Positions 11,866 through 19,000 of a stretch of 20,367 nucleotides of DNA are shown here, in pieces. Numbering within the stretch: the stretch's first letter is position 1; each line of letters starts with the position of its first letter. A program made the position numbers and the translations under genes. Source of the DNA: a virus. The stretch covers positions 1-20,367 of IMG/VR virus record IMGVR_UViG_3300005613_000498, one strand, 5' to 3'. The notes beneath the pieces were generated by a model that made no database searches, had not been told where the DNA came from, and saw nothing but the letters and a program-made list of their open reading frames with translations.

Positions 11866-12807
11866 TTAAAGAGTATAGTTAGTAACAGATGGGTTCGCAA
11901 TTACAGCCAATTCGGCTTGCTTCATAGCAACACCAATTGCCCACTTCATTGTAGCCCTCATTTGGTCGTTGTCTTGTGAGTACCAAATCTTGAATTGTTC
12001 GAAATCTCCAGTTAAGTCAGTACCAAGAACAATATTCGAAGCACGAGTCAAAATTCTAGTATTCTTACCTCCAGTTTGGTCCTTAATACCTGCTGAAGCA
12101 ACAACACGGATGTTAGTACCTGGTACAAACAAATCTTTCAAATCTGGTGCGATGTGGTAGTAGTTGCCTTGAGTAACTCCTAAAGCCAACTTCTTGTAAT
12201 CACCAACAGAAGTAATCAATACCAAATCATCAGCATTTGATACTTCGCCTGGAAGCAATTCGTACATAGTGTGTGCGAATCCAACAGAAGTACTTGAGTC
12301 CCAAGAACCAGAAATTGAATCTAATTCACCTGCAGTCAAGTTAGTTGAAGCAGAAGCAAAGTATTGGATACCTTTTGAATCAGCACCTTTACCATTAATC
12401 AAGAACTTCTCGTTCCAGTTGTTCAATTGTTCAACCATTTGTCCAGCAAATACTTCTTCGTAAGGAAGAGATTCGCTACCACCGAATTGTCCTGAAGCCA
12501 ACTTACCAGCCATGAAAGTATCTCTCAATACTTGCGGGCAGTATTCGTGTTGGACTTTAGCGTGGTAGATATCCATCTCAACCTGCGAGATTGATGCAGT
12601 ATTGTTGGCATCCCAAGAACATGCACTACCATCACCTACGTTAAAAGTTTCGTCAACAAGAGGAATATCCACCTTGTTGCCTTTCAAACCTGCACGTACG
12701 TCTACGTATGTTGCGAGGTTTGTTCCTAAGACAGCTTTTGAAATTAACTCAAAAGACGTTTCGTCTACATATTGAGTTAAGCCGTCAAATCCTCCGTTAT
12801 AAGCCAT
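11866..12807 (-). CDS. Major capsid protein (HK97 fold)
   Basis: This 313-aa protein starts MAYNGGFDGLTQYVDE and has the capsid pattern of Bacteroidetes phages. Near the N-terminus lies DIPLVDETFNVGDGSACSW, then VEMDIYHAKVQHEYCPQVLRDTFM. A helical spine follows (PYEEVFAGQMVEQLNNWNEKFLINGKG). The latter half has ADDLVLITSVGDYKKLA and IRVVASAGI, ending IWYSQDNDQMRATMKWAIGVAMKQAE, which are typical axial-domain segments. It lies directly after the scaffold and before the tail-tube protein. Leader AAAACTAA-AAAACA-ATG, 33 bases from the scaffold stop. Confidence 0.88.
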   Translation of the reverse strand: MAYNGGFDGLTQYVDETSFELISKAVLGTNLATYVDVRAGLKGNKVDIPLVDETFNVGDGSACSWDANNTASISQVEMDIYHAKVQHEYCPQVLRDTFMAGKLASGQFGGSESLPYEEVFAGQMVEQLNNWNEKFLINGKGADSKGIQYFASASTNLTAGELDSISGSWDSSTSVGFAHTMYELLPGEVSNADDLVLITSVGDYKKLALGVTQGNYYHIAPDLKDLFVPGTNIRVVASAGIKDQTGGKNTRILTRASNIVLGTDLTGDFEQFKIWYSQDNDQMRATMKWAIGVAMKQAELAVIANPSVTNYTL

Positions 12808-12840
12808 TGTTTTTTAGTTTTAAAGTTTAAATTAAAGTTA

Positions 12841-13419
12841 TTATCGTTTCGTTTGGTTTCTAAATTCAACCAATTTTTCAAAACGTGCAGTAGCTAAATC
12901 ACCTTCGTTCTTTTGAACATCACCTAAGTTGTTTGTGATTTTCTTACCTGCAGGTTCGTTTCTAAAAGCGTGGAATTCTTCTTCCGTAGCATTTAGTCTA
13001 GTTTCTAAGTTAGTAATTGTTTCTTCCATTCTGGTGAGGACGTCCATGACTTGTCCTACTACCTCTTGTGAAAGAGAAACTACTTCTTCTTCAACCTCTT
13101 CTGTAGCTTCGAATTCTTCTTCTTCGCTAGCTTCAGTTTCGGTTTCTTTTTCTTCGATTGAAGTAATTACGCCGTTTCCGTCAACAGAAAGTACTAAGCC
13201 TGATTCGGTTTCGTGCTTACCTTCAGGGGCATATACGTCGCCCTCGTCAGTAATTACGAAAAGAGGTTTACCAACCTCAAATTCGCCTTCGACTCTTACT
13301 TTTGTTCCGTCCACTAACGTAGCTTCTTCAAGCTTAACTTCCTGTGTCTCTGCAGTCTCGCCTTCTTGGGCTACCCCTAACATGACACTAATCTTGTTAA
13401 TTGCTTCTTTTGCAGTCAT
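12841..13419 (-). CDS. Capsid scaffolding protein, 192 aa
   Basis: It is strongly acidic. Residues about 35-90 form a small beta domain of the type DGTKVRVEGEFEVGKPLFVI...GDVYAPEGKH...GLVLSVDGNGVITSIEE, repeatedly seen in scaffold-like proteins next to capsid genes of environmental phages. Residues 92-112 are a Glu-rich linker, and 113-160 a coiled coil (VVGQVMDVLTRMEETITNLETRLNATEEEF in part). The C-terminus is basic (FEKLVEFRNQTKR), as in scaffolds that bind capsid by a charged tail. The position just before the capsid gene supports this. It has the AAAACTAA-TTATT-ATG leader and a promoter-like element 25 bases upstream. Confidence 0.75.
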   Translation of the reverse strand: MTAKEAINKISVMLGVAQEGETAETQEVKLEEATLVDGTKVRVEGEFEVGKPLFVITDEGDVYAPEGKHETESGLVLSVDGNGVITSIEEKETETEASEEEEFEATEEVEEEVVSLSQEVVGQVMDVLTRMEETITNLETRLNATEEEFHAFRNEPAGKKITNNLGDVQKNEGDLATARFEKLVEFRNQTKR

Positions 13420-13444
13420 AATAATTAGTTTTTGGTTTAAATTT

Positions 13445-13469
13445 CGTGATTAGATATAAATTTACGGAA
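13445..13469 (-). promoter_or_regulatory. Second-class promoter-like element before scaffold-capsid unit
   Basis: Minus strand: TTCCGTAAATTTATATCTAA then TCACG. It shares its layout with the element at 11232-11257 and sits in the 59-bp gap upstream of scaffold and major capsid genes, where high expression is needed. Confidence 0.5.
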
Positions 13470-13478
13470 AGTCGGGAC

Positions 13479-13700
13479 TTATTCGTCTCCTTCTTCCTTT
13501 TTCTTGTTCTTAAAAAGAGATTCTATAAAAGTATTAATTGTAGGATTGCCTTCTACCCCTTTATGAATCTTTATAATAGTATAAATTATCGAGACAACCA
13601 TAAGTAGTATCTCTAATAATTCGTATAATTCAGTAAAAGTAATTGTTGCTAATACGCTAGCATTTAGCAGGATTACCTTGTCTAATAAAAAGTCTTTCAT
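13479..13700 (-). CDS. Small membrane protein, 73 aa (holin candidate)
   Basis: Two hydrophobic segments are visible, about 8-22 (KVILLNASVLATITF) and 28-45 (LLEILLMVVSIIYTIIKI), with a short turn (TELYE) between. A polar tail follows, ending KNKKKEEGDE. Size, topology and charged C-terminus fit a class II holin, and no other clear holin is present. Its location between protease and scaffold is unusual for lysis, so a head-assembly membrane protein is an alternative. ATGA overlap with the protease gene. Confidence 0.55.
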   Translation of the reverse strand: MKDFLLDKVILLNASVLATITFTELYELLEILLMVVSIIYTIIKIHKGVEGNPTINTFIESLFKNKKKEEGDE

Positions 13701-14647
13701 TCGTCTATTTGGTTTAGTATGTCAATAATAGCCTGTAATTTATTGTTGTAAATATTTTCACTAGCCATTTTTTCAATAAAAGGACCAGCAAGAGAAAAAC
13801 CTTTTAATTCTCCGTTTTTAATTTTGTTCCACGTTTCGTCGTCATTTATCTTATATGACACATACCATGTTCCCATTGGCAACCCAAACCCTAATTTATA
13901 AGATTTGTCGTACATCTTATCTTCACTAATCCAAGATTCTATAAGAGTATTTTTATTAGTAATCTGGTTGTCATGTTGTACGTCTGTGTTGTTGTGCTTA
14001 TTAAGTTTCAGGAATCTTTCCATCATTTTCTTAATTGTTGCCTTTGTAAAGAAGATATAATAAGGATTTCCTTCGTCATCACGTCTTAAAATCATCTTAT
14101 TTGGTATCATAAGAGGACCAGAAACTACCCTTTCATCTTCATTCATGGAAAGTTGTTGTAAAGAAACAGACATATTCTTTTCTTTCCTAATTTGTTTTAA
14201 TTTTCTTTCTGCCCAATTAATTCCAGCATCACCACCCCACGCATCCCACATCAAACCACCACACCCTTCCCCGTAAGGAGTATTTTTATTTTGTTGCTGA
14301 CGTCTAAAAGCTGACATACGTGCAATTGTATCTTCGCTAATTGGTTCTCTATTTGCGAGTTGATTAGCACGAACCTTACCTACCTGAGTACCACAACTTC
14401 CCCACCCATTTTCCTCTGCATATTTTAAAGCCCTTTTTGCATTATTAGTTGCTTCTTGGGGATAGTCAGTATAAGATTCTAATTCGATATCATCTACCTC
14501 GTTAAAGTATTGGAAATTTTCTCCTATTGCAGGTTCATCTACTAAGGAAACAATTTCAACACCAAACTCTTCTTGTTCTTCTTCAGTTAAACCTTCAATT
14601 TCAATATCTAGTTGAACTATTTTATCTATTTTTTCGTCTTGTATCAT
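13697..14647 (-). CDS. Prohead protease, XkdF/Peptidase_S78_2-like, with inserted domain
   Basis: This 316-aa protein has three parts. The N-terminus FGVEIVSLVDEPAIGENFQYF (28-48; FGVEIVSLVDEPAIG shown) is the XkdF start. Residues about 60-152 are an extra domain: YPQEATNNAKRALKYAEENG, GSCGTQVGKVRANQL, ISEDTIARMSAF, CGGLMWDAWGGDAG. Residues 158-300 complete the protease: VVSGPLMIPNKMI, YYIFFTKATIKKMMERF, DVQHDNQ with candidate catalytic H225, GTWYVSYKINDDETW, and LKGFSLAGPF with candidate catalytic S285. It would mature the capsid. It is coupled by ATGA to the tape measure before it and the membrane protein after it. Confidence 0.8.
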   Translation of the reverse strand: MIQDEKIDKIVQLDIEIEGLTEEEQEEFGVEIVSLVDEPAIGENFQYFNEVDDIELESYTDYPQEATNNAKRALKYAEENGWGSCGTQVGKVRANQLANREPISEDTIARMSAFRRQQQNKNTPYGEGCGGLMWDAWGGDAGINWAERKLKQIRKEKNMSVSLQQLSMNEDERVVSGPLMIPNKMILRRDDEGNPYYIFFTKATIKKMMERFLKLNKHNNTDVQHDNQITNKNTLIESWISEDKMYDKSYKLGFGLPMGTWYVSYKINDDETWNKIKNGELKGFSLAGPFIEKMASENIYNNKLQAIIDILNQIDE

Positions 14648-16644
14648 AATCTTGCTAAGTTTTCGATTTGTGAATTTGCTTCCTGTGCATTTGATACATC
14701 AGTCGCTATTACATATGCCCTAAGTGGTTCTTGTGATATACTTTCCCCAGTTGAAGTTTGACCTGTAGTTATTGTTTGTCCTACTTGTTGTCCACCTAAC
14801 TGATAATTAATTGAACCACCAACACCACCACCACCACTAGAAGGAGTACTACCACCACCAGAGAAAGTAGTTTTCTTAATTGCAGCGATTTGTATAGCCC
14901 CAGCCGCGGCATTTGCCCCTGCTAAGATAAAGCTAGCAGGAGGGGGTGCAGTGGATAAAGCTGTTAGTATGGATTGTGCAATTGCTATTGTAGCTTGTGC
15001 AATTTGGAATTTCTTATTTCTCTCAAATTGTTTTTTAAGTATTTCTTCTTCTTGTTTTGAACCTTTTTCTACGTTTTTTAATTGTTCTTGTGTTTTAACA
15101 TCACTTAGGTTCTTTAAAGCTGAATTTAATAATTGTGCTGAACGTAAAGAAGCTTGTGCTATTTCTAAGTCTGAAGCCCTTTCTCCTTCTTCCTTTTTTT
15201 CTTGAGTATCTTTATTAAGGGCTTGAATATCCTCTTGAAGTTTTGTATTAATAGCTAAAACTTTTTTTGCATATTCCTCTTCGCTAATAATTTTATCCTC
15301 TAGTAATCTGTCTAAAATTGCAATTTGGGCATCCGCGGCTTGCATCAGCAAAGTCTCTTGTCTATCTAAATCACTTAAAGTATCTAAATAAATTTGTTCG
15401 TAAAGGTTTAAATTTTCTTGTAGCCTATTTTGCTGACGTAAAGTTTCTCTATCAGCAAACATCTGTCTAGTTGTATCAATTACTCCTTCCCAATACAATT
15501 CTACCTCAGCAATTTGTTCAGCCGTAGCATTATTTTCTTTAAGTTTTTTAAGTTGCTTATCTCTTTCTATTTCTACAGATTTAATTGCCTTTTCCTCTTC
15601 ATCAGTAATAGCATCTAATCTTATTTTTTCAAGAATACCAGCTACAGCTTCTGCCTTTTTAATCCTATCTTGTTCGTCTTTTTCTCTTTTCTTTCTAGCA
15701 TTTTCAGCAATACGTTCTGCTTCTCTATCTAGTTTATTAAGTTCTAGTTGTGCATTTCTTCTTTGGTTAATCGAAGCAGTTTCTAAGTTATTTAATTTTT
15801 GTTTTTCTTGTGAAAGTTCTTCTAAAGTCTCAGCATCACTATCACTCAAATCTGCTAAAACTTGAAGTGCATCAACTCTTTGTCTTTGTAAAGCTAATTC
15901 GTCATCGGCTAAGGCTTGTTCAGCATCAATTACCTTTTGTAAGGCTTCTCTTCTTTCTTCAAGAGATAAATTTTCATCTTTAGCATCTAATCTAGCCTGT
16001 GCTAACAATTTGTTTTGTTCGCTTCTTCTTTCATTAAGACTTCTTTGTGCATCGTCTAAATCCTGAAGTAAAGCAGTTGCTTCTTTTGCCTTATTAAATT
16101 CATCTACTATTTCATCTCCTACACCTGAAAAAGCATCTTTTAAATCACTTGCGGCACCTCCAAAGTCTCCTGAAAGGAATTTTACAATTGCCCCACCTAT
16201 CTGCAGTACTCTATCTCTAAGTACATCAAATACGGCACTAAGTCCAGCGAGGGCTTGGTCTACTACTTCACTTCCTTCTTTTGTTGATGTAAATGCCTTA
16301 TATAACGTAGTTAATGCAACAACTATTGCAGTAATTGGTATAATAATTGGGTTTACTGCGAGAACTTTTAAAACTTTGTCAAAAAGAGACGTAGCCTTGC
16401 TAACTTGCCCAATAGCCCCACCCATAGCCCCTAAAGGACCCGGCAAAGAACCGGCTAATCCGCCTAATTGTCCTAATCCTTCACCAGATTTTTTAGTAGT
16501 TTTGTTTAAATCTTTAGTAGCTTCGGTAGTTTGTTTAACAGCTTTGTCAGTTTTATTCAAACCTTGTACAAGAGAATTTGAATCTGTGATAAATGTATCA
16601 ACTCCTTCAAGCTTTATATATATGTTTGCATTTTGATTCGCCAT
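14644..16644 (-). CDS. Tail tape measure protein
   Basis: This 666-aa protein has a Thr/Lys-rich N-terminal helix (LNKTDKAVKQTTEATKDLNK). A Gly-rich hydrophobic zone follows (GLGQLGGLAGSLPGPLGAMGG), then membrane-like segments near 90-115 (LAVNPIIIPITAIVVALTTLY). A very long coiled coil runs from about 185 to 530, with many Glu/Lys/Gln heptads. Next is ATIAIAQSILTALSTAPPPASFILAGANAAAGAIQIAAI (pieces: QSILTALSTAPP, AGANAAAGAIQIAAI), the usual tape-measure end, and a Gly/Gln-rich tail. Length suggests a tail on the order of 100 nm. A 14-bp box shared with the 231-aa gene lies just upstream. Confidence 0.92.
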   Translation of the reverse strand: MANQNANIYIKLEGVDTFITDSNSLVQGLNKTDKAVKQTTEATKDLNKTTKKSGEGLGQLGGLAGSLPGPLGAMGGAIGQVSKATSLFDKVLKVLAVNPIIIPITAIVVALTTLYKAFTSTKEGSEVVDQALAGLSAVFDVLRDRVLQIGGAIVKFLSGDFGGAASDLKDAFSGVGDEIVDEFNKAKEATALLQDLDDAQRSLNERRSEQNKLLAQARLDAKDENLSLEERREALQKVIDAEQALADDELALQRQRVDALQVLADLSDSDAETLEELSQEKQKLNNLETASINQRRNAQLELNKLDREAERIAENARKKREKDEQDRIKKAEAVAGILEKIRLDAITDEEEKAIKSVEIERDKQLKKLKENNATAEQIAEVELYWEGVIDTTRQMFADRETLRQQNRLQENLNLYEQIYLDTLSDLDRQETLLMQAADAQIAILDRLLEDKIISEEEYAKKVLAINTKLQEDIQALNKDTQEKKEEGERASDLEIAQASLRSAQLLNSALKNLSDVKTQEQLKNVEKGSKQEEEILKKQFERNKKFQIAQATIAIAQSILTALSTAPPPASFILAGANAAAGAIQIAAIKKTTFSGGGSTPSSGGGGVGGSINYQLGGQQVGQTITTGQTSTGESISQEPLRAYVIATDVSNAQEANSQIENLARL

Positions 16645-16645
16645 A

Positions 16646-16659
16646 TCGTTAAATATAAT
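16646..16659 (-). promoter_or_regulatory. 14-bp box (ATTATATTTAACGA) before tape-measure gene
   Basis: This is identical over 14 bases to 2515-2528. Here it ends one base before the ATG at 16644, in the 22-bp gap after the tail-tip gene. The position is too close for a normal leader, so a leaderless transcript or a translation signal is implied. Confidence 0.35.
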
Positions 16660-16666
16660 TTGTTAG

Positions 16667-19000
16667 TTAGACGTCTTCCCAATTATCAGTCGTGTTATTC
16701 CATAATGTAGCAACATCTTCCCAGTTTGTTCCGATTGGGATAAATCCACCTGACGGGACTACAAAATCTAAGAGTTTGATTAGTTCAACTTTTGTAAGAG
16801 AATTTTCTTGGAAAGTTGCATCTATAATTTTTGATATATAATAATAAGTGTCTTTAACAAATATTACATCTTTAAATTCAAAATTTCTTATGTCTTCACT
16901 AGTTAAATAAAAGTAAGCAGTTATTTTTCTCCCCCATTTGTTATATAAATCATTAACATAATTAATCCAGTATCTATCGTATACAGATTCCATGTAAGCA
17001 TCTATATCAAATCCTACTAAATCGGGTTGTAATATGTAGCTAGTTTCTTTTTGCCAGTTTAAATCTAGAGTCTGGGTATCAATTGGCCACTCACTATACG
17101 GACTAACCATGGGGAATTCATCCCCCATATTAGTTGAAGAACCATTTACTACCATATACCAGTCTTTAGCATTAGCCGGTTCATATCCGGTTGATTCTAA
17201 ACCATCATAAAATAATAATCTAGTTTTCGCCTTAATTGGTAAGTGTTGTAAACCAGTATCAGTATTAGTATGAGTATGTATTTGTGGGATAATTGTATTC
17301 CACATACCATTACCTGCAGTTGAAGCATCTTCAATTTGTTTAATCGGAGTTGAAGCAAATTTAGTTTCAAATTTCTTTTCTCCTTTTAACAAATCATTTT
17401 GACTATCGAACCTAAGTGCACCATATACCTCTTTAAAAATTTCTTCGTTTAGTGTATTTAAGAAATCACCGTCGGGCGACTCAGTAAAATTAATAATATC
17501 ATCTTGTTCGAAGAAAGTTGGTTCAATAACTACGTCTTTACTCGTATCTAATTTCTTAGTCCAGTCTTTTATTTCACCACTAGCAATCCAGTCTTTCCAA
17601 GGTTCAATTATAAGTTTACTTTTAATCGTAGGGTGGGGTGCTATTATTAATTTAAATTTTGAAATTATATCAGTTAAGAAATCAATTTGTTTGTAATCAC
17701 AATCTAAACATAATTCGGGTTTACAAACATCCCCGCTTAAAAGATAATTATGTCTAGAGGGGAAAGCAGTTGGTGAACCATAATCCTCATAAATCGTAAA
17801 AATACAATATTTGTATTTCACACGAACATATATCTTATCACCTTGATTAACACCATTAAAAGAGAAATTATTTGTATAAGCCGCATCTCCGGAGACAACC
17901 CAACTATTAGTATCTAGTATATGAATTGTTCCATCTGGTTCTTCTCTTACGGTTTCAAAAGTTAATATACCAGTAGGGTCAGTAATTACAGATAAGTTAA
18001 AATAAATTGTAATTGCGGGTAAGATATAATCAGTTGTTGCATTTATGTCTACGGGAACAACATAATAAGAACTACTTATAAACCCATACGGGTCATCAAA
18101 GTTAGGGTCGCTTGTAGTATCATCAAGTGGTAAAGTTAAATATTCAAAAGTAGATTGAAAAGCCGCATTTTTGTAAATATCCCCTCCTGACATAACAGCA
18201 CCACAGTATTCAGTATTAGTATCTAATAATAAATCATTAATATTAATTCTTTCATTACCAAAAGCACTAACATAAATATGTCTAAACAAATTTGAATTTA
18301 AAAAAGTAGATTCATAAGTGTATCCAGCATTATCAAGAATTTTATCAACTAAATCTTTAGCCTTAATAAGTGGTTTAAATCTATCTCTAGTTAAGTTTTT
18401 TAATGCACTAGTGCTACCACCTTGAGTAAAATTATGAGTGCCTTGGGGTGATATTCTTGCTTGTTCTATATTACCATTTTCATCATACGTGTTTCCAAAA
18501 TCAATAAGTGGGTAAATAACACTACCTGATTTTAAACCATCATTATTACCTGCAGGTGTTTCAGGATAAGCTTGCCAACTATCGATAATATTATCTTCAC
18601 TATGCATGTGGTGTAAGTGGGATAAGTCTAATTGACATAATCCATCATTCAGTACAGAAGCTAAGTCTCTTACTTCGCCAAAGAAAACTATTTCGTAGTC
18701 AATTCTTTTTCCGTTGTCGCTATTATAAATTTTATTTAAGCGAATATGACCTTGTTTGTACTCATCAGTATTAACAAGTAATACGGCATCTTTCTTTATC
18801 GTAATATCAAAATCATATCCGTTTACCTCGAAAGCAGTTTGAAAAAATTCATAATTATTTGCCGTAGACGGAACTCTAAAAGTCCTAGTAAACACAGACG
18901 TTGGCTTAAAAGATTGAAGACTTTCAAGCGACAAATTTAATTTTATGGGGTCTGTATCGTATAAATCAATATACTTACCTTCTACTCGTAGTTGTAGCAT
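16667..19000 (-). CDS. Tail-tip/baseplate hub-like protein, 777 aa
   Basis: This is the largest protein. The N-terminus is LQLRVEGKYIDLYDTDPIKLNLSLESL, followed by TRTFRVPSTANNYEFFQ, GHIRLNKIYNSDNG, IDYEIVFFGEVRDLASVL and LCQLDLS. It matches a large tail protein encoded beside the tape measure in Bacteroidetes phages and prophages. The centre has CKPELCLDCDYKQIDFLTDIISKFKLIIAP then SKLIIEPWKDWI, a hub-like segment. The C-terminal quarter includes WGRKITAYFYLTSEDI and FKDVIFVKDTYYYISKI. No peptidase or lysozyme motif is visible. TAATG coupling with the 482-aa gene suggests a common distal-tail complex. Confidence 0.7.
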   Translation of the reverse strand: MLQLRVEGKYIDLYDTDPIKLNLSLESLQSFKPTSVFTRTFRVPSTANNYEFFQTAFEVNGYDFDITIKKDAVLLVNTDEYKQGHIRLNKIYNSDNGKRIDYEIVFFGEVRDLASVLNDGLCQLDLSHLHHMHSEDNIIDSWQAYPETPAGNNDGLKSGSVIYPLIDFGNTYDENGNIEQARISPQGTHNFTQGGSTSALKNLTRDRFKPLIKAKDLVDKILDNAGYTYESTFLNSNLFRHIYVSAFGNERININDLLLDTNTEYCGAVMSGGDIYKNAAFQSTFEYLTLPLDDTTSDPNFDDPYGFISSSYYVVPVDINATTDYILPAITIYFNLSVITDPTGILTFETVREEPDGTIHILDTNSWVVSGDAAYTNNFSFNGVNQGDKIYVRVKYKYCIFTIYEDYGSPTAFPSRHNYLLSGDVCKPELCLDCDYKQIDFLTDIISKFKLIIAPHPTIKSKLIIEPWKDWIASGEIKDWTKKLDTSKDVVIEPTFFEQDDIINFTESPDGDFLNTLNEEIFKEVYGALRFDSQNDLLKGEKKFETKFASTPIKQIEDASTAGNGMWNTIIPQIHTHTNTDTGLQHLPIKAKTRLLFYDGLESTGYEPANAKDWYMVVNGSSTNMGDEFPMVSPYSEWPIDTQTLDLNWQKETSYILQPDLVGFDIDAYMESVYDRYWINYVNDLYNKWGRKITAYFYLTSEDIRNFEFKDVIFVKDTYYYISKIIDATFQENSLTKVELIKLLDFVVPSGGFIPIGTNWEDVATLWNNTTDNWEDV

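Noticed and set aside
12929-13453. 174-codon Ser-rich plus-strand frame
   Set aside because: It is antisense to the Glu-rich scaffold gene; GAA/GAG codons read backward give Ser/Phe-rich frames. No leader or context.
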